A DNA stretch of 64,000 nucleotides, taken from the NCBI RefSeq assembly GCF_001723285.1, contig NZ_LPWG01000003.1:62001-126000 (forward strand), written 5' to 3'. Within the stretch, counting starts at the first letter, position 1; every line of letters starts with the position of its first letter. Of the stretch, positions 37,253-47,053 are shown piece by piece. A program made the translations under genes and the position numbers. A model generated the notes under the pieces. The model saw nothing but the letters and a program-made list of their open reading frames with translations. It did not search any database and had not been told where the DNA came from. The stretch is from Methyloceanibacter methanicus. Its GTDB lineage: Bacteria; Pseudomonadota; Alphaproteobacteria; Rhizobiales; Methyloligellaceae.

Positions 37253-37633
37253 CTATTCGGCCGCAAGGCGCAACGGCGGTCCGTAATAGACGCACCCTTC
37301 GTGGCAGGAATCCCGCGCCACGACGATCTCCACGAGGCCCGGCAAACGGTTGTGGAGCCGATCCCACAACCACATGGCGATCCGCTCCAGGGTCGGGGCC
37401 GACAACCCCTCGATCTCGTTCAGCATGCGGTGATCGAGCGCGTCGCGCGCCTCCGCGACGGCCGCCTCCAGCTCGTCGAAATGAAGGACGATGCCCGTCT
37501 CCTCGTCCGGCTGCCCATCGACGGTAATGCGCGCACGGAACGAATGCCCATGGAGCCTGGCGTTGGGGTGGCCAGGCGGCGCCGACGGCAGGAAGTGCGC
37601 CGCCTCGAAAAGGAATTCTTTGTAGATTCGCAT
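37253..37633 (-). CDS. queD: 6-carboxy-5,6,7,8-tetrahydropterin synthase family, catalytic Cys replaced
   Basis: QueD/PTPS fold enzyme, 126 residues. The zinc ligands His13, His28 and His30 are present (FEAAHFLP, RLHGHSF), as is the LDHRMLNEIEGLSAPT region. In typical QueD the loop before RLHGH has a catalytic Cys (GHxCxRLHGH); here it reads GHPNARLHGH, with Asn24 at that position. Two cysteines at the C-terminus (DSCHEGCVYYG) are kept. Operon context with queE and queF argues for a role in queuosine synthesis, but the activity is not certain. Confidence 0.87.
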   Translation of the reverse strand: MRIYKEFLFEAAHFLPSAPPGHPNARLHGHSFRARITVDGQPDEETGIVLHFDELEAAVAEARDALDHRMLNEIEGLSAPTLERIAMWLWDRLHNRLPGLVEIVVARDSCHEGCVYYGPPLRLAAE

Positions 37634-37705
37634 TTGCGCTGTTTAGGGGATTTTTGCGGTGCCGACCAGAGGCTGTACGCCACAGCGTCGATACCCCGGG
37701 GGCCC

Positions 37706-38341
37706 TTAGGGCAATCCCAGGATTTTATGGGTTTGCAGGCTCAACCGCCATCTTGGGTGACGGAGGCAATAGTCTATGGCGGCTTGCAAATTCGCCGTAC
37801 CACCCGCCCGGTCATCCAGCGGCTGCAGGAGGAAATGGGTGAAGGCGAGCCCCAGCACCTCCTCAGGTGCGATATCGGCTTGCGGATAGACAAGCTTCAG
37901 TTCGTCGCCGGAGCGCTGCCGGAGCGGCATGCCGGGCTTGGGACTGACGCAAATCCAGTCGATCTCGTCCGAGACGGGCAGGGTGCCATTGGTCTCGATG
38001 GCGATCTCGAAGCCATCGCGATGGAACGCCTCGATCAGGTCCTCATCGACCTGCAGCATCGGCTCACCGCCGGTGAGGACGACGAATTGGGCCGCCCCGG
38101 AATTGCCGCGCCATGCCGACCGGCACGCGCCCACCAGATCGCCCGCGGTTTCGAACCGGCCGCCGCCAGGCCCATCGAGCCCGGCGAAGTCCGTATCGCA
38201 AAAACTACAGAGCGCATCGGCACGGTCGCACTCTCGCCCCGACCACAGATTGCAGCCCGCAAAACGGCAGAACACCGCCGGCCGCCCGGCCTGCGCGCCT
38301 TCCCCTTGGAGCGTGTAATAGATTTCCTTGACCGCATACAT
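37706..38341 (-). CDS. queE: 7-carboxy-7-deazaguanine synthase
   Basis: Radical SAM enzyme that contracts the ring of carboxytetrahydropterin, 211 residues. The cluster motif is the QueE-specific C-X14-C-X2-C: Cys30, Cys45, Cys48. VVLTGGEPMLQ and the N-terminal IYYTLQGEGAQAGRPAVF confirm the family. ATG at 38341 gives the usual start MYAVKEIYYT; the Shine-Dalgarno is weak. First gene of the queE-queD-queF operon. Confidence 0.95.
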   Translation of the reverse strand: MYAVKEIYYTLQGEGAQAGRPAVFCRFAGCNLWSGRECDRADALCSFCDTDFAGLDGPGGGRFETAGDLVGACRSAWRGNSGAAQFVVLTGGEPMLQVDEDLIEAFHRDGFEIAIETNGTLPVSDEIDWICVSPKPGMPLRQRSGDELKLVYPQADIAPEEVLGLAFTHFLLQPLDDRAGGTANLQAAIDYCLRHPRWRLSLQTHKILGLP

Positions 38342-38405
38342 GGGCGGGAAGGTGGGTTCTAAGCGGCGTCGAAGCAAGGGGCGCAACCGCACGCGCCTGA
38401 ACGAA

Positions 38406-38471
38406 AATCGCCCGGGCATCGCGCTCAAGTAGGCCAGAGGCCGGTAGCGCGCGAAAAGTGCCCGGGCGATT
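38406..38471 (-). terminator. Long nested inverted repeat, likely terminator of the cytochrome gene
   Basis: Perfect 13-bp arms, AATCGCCCGGGCA at 38406-38418 and TGCCCGGGCGATT at 38459-38471, enclose 40 bases. Inside, CGCGCT (38420-38425) pairs with AGCGCG (38446-38451), and GGCC-AGA-GGCC forms the tip. Read on the minus strand, the second arm continues into TTTTCG, resembling an intrinsic terminator 25 bases after the cytochrome stop. It also lies 65 bases before queE, so a leader role is possible. Confidence 0.6.
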
Positions 38472-38495
38472 GGTTGTCGTAAGAACGGCGCGTGC

Positions 38496-39365
38496 CTACT
38501 CGGCCTGTCTTTCCTCCACCGGGGCCGTGTATTTGCCCGGAATGACCTTCTCCGGCGGATTGGTGCCCGGAGGATTGATCGAGCGAATGAAGGAGACGAT
38601 TTGCCAAAGATGGTCGGACGTCTTGATGACATGGCCCATCTCAGGCATAGGCGCCTTCACCGTGCCGTACTGATAACGGGTCCATCCCTGCTTCTCCAAC
38701 TCGGCCGAACCGAGGGCGATCAGACGGAACAACACGTCGTCCGTGTTGCCCCAGAACCAGACGCCTTGGCTGAGCGCCGGGCAGAACCCGCCGCCGCCGC
38801 CGCCGCCGTGGCACTCGTTGCAGCCGGGGAGCCGGAACTGCTTCACGAGGTAGTCGGGGTTGTCCTTATGCTCTTCGGCAAGCTCTTTCCAATCGTACGG
38901 GTTGTGGAGCTCGCCGGGCGGGGTCTTCGCGATCAGCTCGAACGGGGGAGTCTTGTCGCCCTTCTTGCAGCACTTGTCCTCTGCTTCCTCGGCGGCGAGT
39001 TCCTCTTCCGCGGCTTCCTGCGCCTCGGCTTCCTTTTCGGCCACAGGATCCGTTGGCGGTTCTTCTGCCGGTTCCGATGTGGCTTCGCCGGCGGACTCGC
39101 CCGTGTCCGCTTGGGCGACGACGACCGACAGGTCGGTCAGGTTGGCGGCGGCGTCGATCTTGGCCGCACCTGGCGGCACATCGTCAGTCCCGGTGCCCTC
39201 GGACGGCGCGGGCGCCTCGGCCCGTTCGGCCTGTTCGGTCATGGCCGCGAAGGCCGTACTGTCGCTGAAGGGCTCACTCGTCACGAGCGCCGCACCGACG
39301 ATAAAGGCACCGGCCAGAATGAGGCCAAGCGCGCTCACCCATTTCGGGCGTTTGTGCTGATTCAT
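38496..39365 (-). CDS. Secreted c-type cytochrome with Ala/Glu-rich spacer
   Basis: A 289-residue exported protein. An N-terminal signal or anchor (residues 9-31) is followed by a low-complexity Ala/Glu/Pro region to about 130, an adjacent Cys pair (residues 132-133), and a cytochrome c domain with heme motif CNECH at 182-186. A run of seven glycines and a further Cys (195) follow directly. Candidate axial Met residues lie in KAPMPEMGH. This layout recalls methanol-metabolism cytochromes of methylotrophs; that link is from memory and unproven. The ATG at 39365 is spaced better from AGAGG than the ATG at 39371. Confidence 0.72.
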   Translation of the reverse strand: MNQHKRPKWVSALGLILAGAFIVGAALVTSEPFSDSTAFAAMTEQAERAEAPAPSEGTGTDDVPPGAAKIDAAANLTDLSVVVAQADTGESAGEATSEPAEEPPTDPVAEKEAEAQEAAEEELAAEEAEDKCCKKGDKTPPFELIAKTPPGELHNPYDWKELAEEHKDNPDYLVKQFRLPGCNECHGGGGGGGFCPALSQGVWFWGNTDDVLFRLIALGSAELEKQGWTRYQYGTVKAPMPEMGHVIKTSDHLWQIVSFIRSINPPGTNPPEKVIPGKYTAPVEERQAE

Positions 39366-39556
39366 AGTCATCCTCTGATTTCTTAGAAATTTTCACGCAC
39401 CAGAACGGTACGTAGTCACAAGGATACAGCACACGATTGCCATCGGACAGGGCCCGCCTGAGGCGATTCAAGGACCGCTGGCTTTAGCTGAGCGGTGCCG
39501 CCGCCGCCCGGCGCGATCGCAAAACCGGCAAGGCCGCTTACGAACGGGCCGCAAGA

Positions 39557-40459
39557 CTAGGCGGCGACGAAACCGTCGGGAAACTCTCTCAGCCGCGCGA
39601 TATCGCGTTGTGGCGGCAAGCCGAACAGGCGGCGGTACTCGCGGCTGAATTGGGAGGGGCTGGTATAGCCGACGCTGTGACTTGCTGTGGCGGCGTCGCA
39701 CAGACCGAGAAGCATCAACCGGCGCGCTTCTTGGAGCCGGATCTGCTTTTGATATTGCAGCGGGCTCATCGCGGTCACGGCCTTGAAGTGGCTATGCAGC
39801 GCCGAGGAACTCATCCGCGCCTCATTGGCCAGGTCCTCGACGTGGAAGGACTCACGATAATTTCGCTTGATGAAGTCGATGGCACGGCTGACCTGCCGCA
39901 GCCTGGTGTCGCCCAGCGCGATTTCCCGAAGCTTCGCCGCCTGGTCTCCTTGCAGCAGGCGGAACAAGATCTCCCGTTCGCAAAGCGGCGCCAGCACGGA
40001 AATATCTTGCGGCGTCTCGAGCAGGCGCAACAGGCGGACCGCCGCGTCGGTCAGTTCGGGGGTGACCTTGCTGAGGCCGAGAGCCGGGGCAGGCTCCACG
40101 CTGGCCGGACCGGGCCCCGCGTCGAGCATCAGCGTCCCGAGGGTTGCGACATCCAGATCGAGCTTGAGGCAGAGATACGGCTCCGCCTCCGAGGCTTCGA
40201 TGACCTGGCCAACGACCGGGACGTCGACCGAGATCACGAGGTACTTGTTCCGGTCGTAGACATAGACGGCCTCGCCGAGAATAGCCTGCTTGCTGCCTTG
40301 CGCGATGATGCAGACCGCAGGCTCATAGACCGCGTGCAGGGGTTCGGTCGGGCGCGTGCTCCGGAGGACGGAGAGCCGCGGGATGGCGGTCGCATGGAGC
40401 CCGTCCGTTTTGGCGCATCGATCAATCAGACTGGCGAGTTCGGACCGGTTCGCATCCAT
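39557..40459 (-). CDS. AraC family transcriptional regulator
   Basis: A 300-residue regulator with an AraC_N-type cupin sensor domain (LHAVYEPAVCIIAQGSKQ, YLVISVDVPVVGQV) and a C-terminal double helix-turn-helix (VEDLANEARMSSSALHSHFK and SQFSREYRRLFG). Start taken at ATG 40459; a GTG at 40480 is possible. It is divergent from a short-chain dehydrogenase gene, as in YqhC-type pairs where the regulator activates a neighbouring oxidoreductase. The inducer is unknown. Confidence 0.9.
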   Translation of the reverse strand: MDANRSELASLIDRCAKTDGLHATAIPRLSVLRSTRPTEPLHAVYEPAVCIIAQGSKQAILGEAVYVYDRNKYLVISVDVPVVGQVIEASEAEPYLCLKLDLDVATLGTLMLDAGPGPASVEPAPALGLSKVTPELTDAAVRLLRLLETPQDISVLAPLCEREILFRLLQGDQAAKLREIALGDTRLRQVSRAIDFIKRNYRESFHVEDLANEARMSSSALHSHFKAVTAMSPLQYQKQIRLQEARRLMLLGLCDAATASHSVGYTSPSQFSREYRRLFGLPPQRDIARLREFPDGFVAA

Positions 40460-40678
40460 GAAGTCTGTCCCAGACACCACAATAACAGCAGAAAACTGCG
40501 CTCAGTCATGCGCCGGATCACCCGTACGCGCAAGAATGCCGCAGCCCCCAAAGCGGTGTTCTGGAGGATTAGGCAAGACTGCGAGAGCTTTGGTCTATCG
40601 GACGACGGGGTCCCGACACCACCTTCACGGCACACGGGGCGGGACTTGCCCACCCGAAGAGGAAAGGGACTTGAGACC
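40460..40678. promoter_or_regulatory. Divergent promoter region of the AraC/SDR pair
   Basis: The 219-base gap has an inverted repeat GTCTG-TCC-CAGAC at 40463-40475, next to the regulator start, and a second one around GACGGGGTCCCGAC at 40602-40615. No convincing -35/-10 pair stands out. AAAGGGA near 40663 may be the ribosome binding site of the SDR gene. Operator function is inferred from position only. Confidence 0.35.
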
Positions 40679-41413
40679 ATGTCGAACATTGAAGGAAAGG
40701 TGGTGGCCATCACTGGTGCGAGCAGCGGGATCGGCGAATCCGCGGCAAGACACCTGGCCAAAAAGGGCGCGCGCGTCGTGCTCGGGGCGCGCCGGACGGA
40801 CCGGCTTCAGACGATCGCCGAGGAAATCCGCGCCGCGGGCGGCACGGCTGAGTTCCAGCCGCTCGACGTGACGAGCCGCGAGAGTGTCGAAGCCTTCGTG
40901 CAGTTCACCGAGAAGACGTTCGGCAAAGTCGACGTCATCGTGAACAATGCGGGTCTGATGCCGCTGTCTCCGCTCGAGGCCCTCAAGGTCGATGAATGGG
41001 ACCGGATGATCGACGTCAACATCAAGGGCGTGCTTTACGGCATTGCCGCCGGTCTTCCGGTCATGAAACGCCAGGGCCACGGGCAGTTCGTCAACATCTC
41101 GTCCATTGCCGCCCATTACGTGTTGCCGACGGGCGCCGTCTATTGCGCCACGAAGCACGCGGTCAACGCCCTATCGGAGGGCTTGCGCCTGGAGAACGCG
41201 GACATCCGCGTGAGCGTGGTCTCGCCGGGGGTGACCGAATCCGAACTTGCGGAGACCATCACCCACGCCGACACGAAGACCATCATCGAGGAGTACCGCC
41301 AGACGGCGCTGCCGGCTCACGCGATCGCGGAGGCCATCGCTTACGTGATCGAGCAGCCTGCCGATGTCGACGTGAACGAGATCATCGTGCGCCCGACCGC
41401 CAGCACGCGCTAA
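40679..41413 (+). CDS. Short-chain dehydrogenase/reductase
   Basis: Classical SDR oxidoreductase, 244 residues. TGASSGIG near residue 12 binds NAD(P)H (an Arg pair after the second strand, GARRTDR, suggests NADP). NNAG, the catalytic Ser in NISSIAA and the YCATK Tyr-Lys pair are complete. The stop is four bases from convergent queC. The substrate cannot be told from sequence; the divergent AraC regulator suggests control by a small carbonyl or alcohol compound. Confidence 0.92.
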   Translation: MSNIEGKVVAITGASSGIGESAARHLAKKGARVVLGARRTDRLQTIAEEIRAAGGTAEFQPLDVTSRESVEAFVQFTEKTFGKVDVIVNNAGLMPLSPLEALKVDEWDRMIDVNIKGVLYGIAAGLPVMKRQGHGQFVNISSIAAHYVLPTGAVYCATKHAVNALSEGLRLENADIRVSVVSPGVTESELAETITHADTKTIIEEYRQTALPAHAIAEAIAYVIEQPADVDVNEIIVRPTASTR

Positions 41414-41417
41414 CGCA

Positions 41418-42149
41418 TTAGCCGTTCTGAGCGCCGAGGGCCCGCCATGCGCGGTAGCCCTTGGCGCGCAGGTCGCAGGCGGGGCAGGTCCCGCAGCCAT
41501 AGCCCCAATCGTGCAGGGTCGTGTGGTCGCCTTCGTAGCAGGTGTGGGTGTCGTTGCGGACAAGCTCGACCAGGGCGTCGCCGCCCAGCTCATGGGCGAG
41601 GGCCCAGGTCTGAGCCTTGGACAACCACATCAGCGGCGTCTCGATCGTGAACGGGACCTCGGTTCCGAGCCGGATCGCCTCCTGCAGCGCCTTCAAGGTC
41701 GCGTCCCGGCAATCGGGATAACCGGAATAGTCCGTCTCGCACATGCCGCCCACGAGGACATCGAGCCCGCGCCGGTAGGCGAGGGCCGCCGCGTAGACGA
41801 AAAACACGAGGTTGCGCCCCGGAACGAAGGTCGAGGGGAGCCCTGAGTCCAGCATCACGATCTCGGACTGCGTCGTCAGCGACGTCTCCCCAATGGCACC
41901 GAAACTCGAAATGTCGAGCATATGGTCCGGCCCGAGACGCCCGGCCCAGGCGGGGAACCGCTCCTGCAGGGCCGCACGGATTCGGGCCCGGCACTCCAGT
42001 TCGATCCGATGGCGCTGACCGTAGTCGAAGCCGGCCGTCTCCACCCGGGCATAGTGCTCCAGGGCATGGGCGAGGCAGGTGGTGGAGTCCTGCCCGCCGG
42101 AGAACAGGACCAAAGCGCCGGCCGGAACGTCGGAGGAAGGTGCTGCCAT
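41418..42149 (-). CDS. queC: 7-cyano-7-deazaguanine synthase
   Basis: ATP-dependent conversion of carboxydeazaguanine to preQ0, 243 residues. The PP-loop SGGQDS is at residues 17-22. The zinc site is C-terminal (GCGTCPAC and the preceding THTC). GGGAGG at 42156-42161 supports the ATG at 42149. It completes preQ0 synthesis with queD and queE, but is separated from them by the cytochrome, AraC and SDR genes. Confidence 0.95.
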   Translation of the reverse strand: MAAPSSDVPAGALVLFSGGQDSTTCLAHALEHYARVETAGFDYGQRHRIELECRARIRAALQERFPAWAGRLGPDHMLDISSFGAIGETSLTTQSEIVMLDSGLPSTFVPGRNLVFFVYAAALAYRRGLDVLVGGMCETDYSGYPDCRDATLKALQEAIRLGTEVPFTIETPLMWLSKAQTWALAHELGGDALVELVRNDTHTCYEGDHTTLHDWGYGCGTCPACDLRAKGYRAWRALGAQNG

Positions 42150-42233
42150 GGAAGGCCTCCCGCGTGGGCGCTCGGGCACGAACGCACATGTTGGACATAT
42201 ACGCCTTCCCGTTCCGGTCCGCCTAGGCTATGA

Positions 42234-43550
<1,317 letters not shown>

Positions 43551-43622
43551 AATCCCCGCGCCGGTAACGGCGTCTTAACGGCCAGGCAACGATCTTTGTG
43601 ATTCGCTGCCTGGGGAGGAGAC

Positions 43623-43946
43623 ATGCGGTTCAGGGCGTTCATCTTTCCGCTTTTGGCTTTGAGCGCCGGCGGATATTTCGGCTACCATCTGCAAAACGGC
43701 GACCACGGCTTGACCGCGCGGACCGATTTGCAGCGCCGTGCGGCCGTGCTCGAAGGCGAGCTTGAAGGCCTGCGGGAGGTCCGGCAGCGGATCGAGCGCG
43801 ACATTGCGCTCTTGGAGCCTGACAGCCTCGATCCCGACATGCTGGACGAGCGGGCGCGGGCCATTCTGAACCTGGCCCACCCCGGCGATCTCGTCATGAT
43901 GAACCGGCGGCCGCCCGATCCCACCGGACCGCTGATCAAACGCTGA
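43623..43946 (+). CDS. ftsB: FtsB/DivIC family septum formation protein
   Basis: Small bitopic division protein, 107 residues. One N-terminal membrane helix (residues 5-21), then a coiled coil (TARTDLQRRAAVLEGELEGLREVRQRIERDIALL) and the DMLDERARAILNLAHPGD segment conserved in FtsB. GGGAGGAG directly upstream of the ATG. Normal position between eno and pdhA. A 7-bp inverted repeat (43582-43588 with 43607-43613) precedes its ribosome binding site. Confidence 0.87.
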   Translation: MRFRAFIFPLLALSAGGYFGYHLQNGDHGLTARTDLQRRAAVLEGELEGLREVRQRIERDIALLEPDSLDPDMLDERARAILNLAHPGDLVMMNRRPPDPTGPLIKR

Positions 43947-43989
43947 GATCGGCCCCGGGGACCGGCCTCGATCGGCTCGACCGTGTCTT

Positions 43990-44017
43990 TTGGCTGACTT
44001 TGGACTCGTGCTAGCTT
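43990..44017 (+). promoter_or_regulatory. Candidate promoter of the pdh operon
   Basis: TTGGCT (43990-43995) and TAGCTT (44012-44017) are 16 bases apart, 41 bases before the pdhA start. The -10 match is only moderate. Confidence 0.3.
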
Positions 44018-44057
44018 CGCAGGCGTGACGAGGTGTGAGTCGTAAGGAGGCCCGGAT

Positions 44058-45122
44058 TTGACCAGCCCAAGCCTAACGCCTGGAGCGGCCAATTTCTGGA
44101 TGGACCAGAAGCCCTCCGAGCCGCGCGAAATGCCGGCGCCTCCGCCCGAACCGACCTTAAACCCCGACGACTATCTCGCCGCCTACCGCAACATGCTGCT
44201 CATACGGCGCTTCGAGGAAAAGGCCGGGCAGCTCTACGGCATGGGCTTCATCGGCGGATTCTGCCATCTCTATATCGGCCAGGAGGCCGTGGTGACCGGC
44301 ATGATGATGGCCAAACGCGAAGGCGACCAGGTGATCACCTCCTATCGCGACCACGGGCACATGCTCGCCACCGGCATGGACCCCAAGGGCGTGATGGCCG
44401 AACTCACCGGCCGGCAGAGCGGCTACTCCAAAGGCAAGGGCGGCTCGATGCACATGTTCTCCGTGGAGAAGGGCTTCTATGGCGGCCACGGCATTGTCGG
44501 CACGCCCGCGCCGCTCGGGTCGGGCATCGCCTTCGCCAATAAATATCGCGGCAACGACAATGTGTGCTTGACGTTCTTCGGCGAGGGCGCAGCCAATCAG
44601 GGCCAGGTGTATGAGAGCTTCAACATGGCCTCGCTGTGGAAGCTTCCGGTGCTCTACATCATCGAAAACAACCATTACGCCATGGGCACCGCGGTCGAGC
44701 GCGCCACGGCCCATGCCGAGGAGCTCTATCACCGGGGACTCGCCTTCGGCATTCCCGGACGCCAGGTGGACGGCATGGACGTCGCCGCGGTGAAGGCGGC
44801 CGGCGAAGAAGCGCTGGCCCATGTCCGCAGCGGCGAGGGCCCGATGATCCTCGAAGTCCTGACCTACCGCTATCGCGGCCACTCCATGTCCGATCCCGCG
44901 AAATACCGCACCCGGGAAGAGGTGCAGGACATGCGCCAGCACCACGATCCGATCGAGCTCGTCCACAAACGCCTCTCCGCGCTCGGCCGGGACGAGGAGG
45001 AGCTGAAAGCCGTGGACAAGGAGATCCGCGCCGTCGTCAACGAGGCCGCCCAGTTCGCCCAGGACGAGCCCGAGCCGGAGCCGGGCGAGCTTTGGACCGA
45101 CGTCGTGGCGGCGAAGGACTAA
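44058..45122 (+). CDS. pdhA: Pyruvate dehydrogenase E1 alpha
   Basis: Thiamine-diphosphate E1 subunit that decarboxylates pyruvate with PdhB, 354 residues. The TPP motif [29 protein letters not shown] and the [14 protein letters not shown] loop are intact. The start is TTG at 44058: a consensus TAAGGAGG at 44043-44050 sits seven bases before it, and the next ATG (44100) has no such site. First gene of pdhA-pdhB-orf-pdhC-GNAT-lpdA. Confidence 0.97.
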   Translation: MTSPSLTPGAANFWMDQKPSEPREMPAPPPEPTLNPDDYLAAYRNMLLIRRFEEKAGQLYGMGFIGGFCHLYIGQEAVVTGMMMAKREGDQVITSYRDHGHMLATGMDPKGVMAELTGRQSGYSKGKGGSMHMFSVEKGFYGGHGIVGTPAPLGSGIAFANKYRGNDNVCLTFFGEGAANQGQVYESFNMASLWKLPVLYIIENNHYAMGTAVERATAHAEELYHRGLAFGIPGRQVDGMDVAAVKAAGEEALAHVRSGEGPMILEVLTYRYRGHSMSDPAKYRTREEVQDMRQHHDPIELVHKRLSALGRDEEELKAVDKEIRAVVNEAAQFAQDEPEPEPGELWTDVVAAKD

Positions 45123-45126
45123 GGCG

Positions 45127-46566
45127 ATGCCGACCGACATTCTCATGCCCGCGCTGTCGCCCACCATGGAGGAGGGCACGCTCGCCAAATGGCACGTGCG
45201 CGAAGGGCAGAGCGTCCAAACGGGCGATGTCATCGCCGAGATCGAAACCGACAAGGCCACGATGGAAGTGGAAGCCATCGAGGATGGCGTCATCCAGTCC
45301 ATCCTCGTGCCGGAAGGCACAGAGCACGTGGCCGTGAACCAGCCCATCGCCGTGCTGCTGTTGGAGGACGACGAAGCGCCCGCCGAAGGCGCACCCGCTG
45401 TCGCGCCGCAGCCAACCGTTTCGGAGCCCGCAGCCGCCGCGCCGCCGCAAGCGCCGGCCGCGCAGGCGCCGTCACCGGGTTTGGGCGAAACCGAGCCGGA
45501 GGTCGAGACGGCCCCGGCCGGCCCCCAAAGCCGCACCGTCCGAGCCGCGCCCGAACCCGAAGTTCCGGCCGGCACGGAGATGGTCGACATGACCGTGCGC
45601 GAGGCCTTGCGCGATGCCATGGCCGAGGAGATGCGGCGCGAGGCGATGTCTTCGTGGGCGAGGAGGTCGCCGAATACCAGGGCGCCTACAAGGTCACGCA
45701 AGGGCTGCTGGAGGAGTTCGGCCGCGGCCGCGCATCGATACGCCGATCACGGAGTATGGTTCGCCGGTATCGGCGTGGGCGCGGCCTTTGCCGGCCTCCG
45801 GCCCGTCGTCGAGTTCATGACCTGGAACTTCGCGATGCAGGCCATCGACCACATCGTCAACTCCGCCGCCAAGACGCTCTATATGTCCGGCGGACAGATG
45901 CATTGTCCCATCGTGTTTCGCGGACCGAACGGCGCGGCCGCACGCGTGGCCGCGCAACACAGCCAGGACTTTTCGTCTGTGTACGCCCAGGTGCCCGGGT
46001 TGAAAGTCATCGCGCCCTATAGCGCGGCCGATGCGAAGGGGCTCTTGAAAGCGGCGATCCGCGAGAACAGCCCCGTGGTCTTCCTGGAGAACGAGATTCT
46101 GTATGGCCAAAGCTTCCCGGTGCCGAAGCTCGACAATTTCGTTCTGCCGATCGGCAAGGCCCGTATCGCACGGGCAGGGAAGGACGTGACTCTCGTCTCC
46201 TATTCGCGGGGCCTCGCCTATGCGATCGACGCGGCCGAACGGTTGGCGGCGCAGGGGATCGACGCGGAAATCATCGACCTTCGCACCTTGCGGCCGCTCG
46301 ACATGGAGACGGTGCTCACCTCGGTGCGCAAGACCAACCGCATCGTCACCGTCGAGGAAGGCTGGCCTGTCTGTTCGGTCGGCACCGAGATCTGCGCCCA
46401 GGTGACGGCACAGGCCTTCGACTATCTGGACGCGCCTCCACTCAAGATCACGGGCGCGGACGTGCCGATGCCCTATGCCGCCAATCTCGAAAAGCTCGCT
46501 CTGCCCTCGGTGGAGCTGGTCGTGAGTGCCGCCAAGTCTGTTTGCTACCGGGAGAACGCCGCATGA
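45127..46566 (+). CDS. pdhB: Pyruvate dehydrogenase E1 beta with lipoyl domain, three apparent deletions
   Basis: E1 beta with an N-terminal lipoyl domain (residues 1-80, lipoylation Lys43 in [11 protein letters not shown]), an Ala/Pro linker to about 150, and the transketolase-like domain. Between about 45641 and 45760 the literal peptide is nonsense. Other frames read [20 protein letters not shown] and [10 protein letters not shown], the expected E1 beta sequence, so three single bases are missing (about 45641, 45721-45733, 45760) and the original frame returns at [10 protein letters not shown]. The rest is normal. This is the only lipoyl domain encoded in the operon. The stop overlaps the next start by four bases. 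Confidence 0.95.
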   Translation: MPTDILMPALSPTMEEGTLAKWHVREGQSVQTGDVIAEIETDKATMEVEAIEDGVIQSILVPEGTEHVAVNQPIAVLLLEDDEAPAEGAPAVAPQPTVSEPAAAAPPQAPAAQAPSPGLGETEPEVETAPAGPQSRTVRAAPEPEVPAGTEMVDMTVREALRDAMAEEMRREAMSSWARRSPNTRAPTRSRKGCWRSSAAAAHRYADHGVWFAGIGVGAAFAGLRPVVEFMTWNFAMQAIDHIVNSAAKTLYMSGGQMHCPIVFRGPNGAAARVAAQHSQDFSSVYAQVPGLKVIAPYSAADAKGLLKAAIRENSPVVFLENEILYGQSFPVPKLDNFVLPIGKARIARAGKDVTLVSYSRGLAYAIDAAERLAAQGIDAEIIDLRTLRPLDMETVLTSVRKTNRIVTVEEGWPVCSVGTEICAQVTAQAFDYLDAPPLKITGADVPMPYAANLEKLALPSVELVVSAAKSVCYRENAA

Positions 46567-47051
46567 CGGATTTCTGGCTCTCAGACGAGGAGATGGACCA
46601 GGAGATCGAAGCCAACCGGCTGGCCTGCCAGCGCTACGACAACTTCGATCCCGACGAAGACGGCTGGAGCGAAATCTGGGAGGGCATCTTCGCCATCCTC
46701 ACCGAACACATGGACGAAGTCCGGGATGTGTTCGACCTGGACCCGCGCAAGTCGGCCCTGTTTTCCGAATACCCCGATCTGTTGTGGGCCGCCTGCGATC
46801 CGCAACAGCCGATCATCTACTCGCCCGTGTTTCGCGAGTTCGGCATGCCCGTGTTCGACGGCGGGCCGGCGATGACCACGCTGCGCTTCGATCCGTGGAC
46901 GGGCAAACCGCTGCCGCCTTCGGTCCGCGACGCGTTCTTTGAAGAAGCGGAGAAGATTTTGGGGCGCGACGTCGGCGTTCTCGACGAAGAACTCGACACG
47001 CTACCCGAAGCATACCAGACCGAAGCGTGGTGGATCGAGAAGGGACTTTGA
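46563..47051 (+). CDS. Uncharacterised protein coupled to pdhB
   Basis: A 162-residue acidic cytoplasmic protein rich in Asp, Glu and Trp. The ATG overlaps the pdhB stop (ATGA), and GGGAG at 46550-46554 lies upstream. No signal peptide or membrane helix. The C-terminal stretch [26 protein letters not shown] looks like a zinc-ribbon-type CPWCGxxLP-SLRDEFF motif whose cysteines are lost; that is my inference. Its place inside the PDH operon, between E1 beta and E2, suggests a role in assembly or regulation of the complex. No functional family recognised. Confidence 0.82.
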   Translation: MTDFWLSDEEMDQEIEANRLACQRYDNFDPDEDGWSEIWEGIFAILTEHMDEVRDVFDLDPRKSALFSEYPDLLWAACDPQQPIIYSPVFREFGMPVFDGGPAMTTLRFDPWTGKPLPPSVRDAFFEEAEKILGRDVGVLDEELDTLPEAYQTEAWWIEKGL

Positions 47052-47053
47052 CC

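Noticed and set aside
45641..45760. Arg/Ser-rich stretch in PdhB as a novel linker
   Set aside because: Other frames give the exact E1 beta sequence ([26 protein letters not shown]), so the stretch is frame noise from three lost bases.
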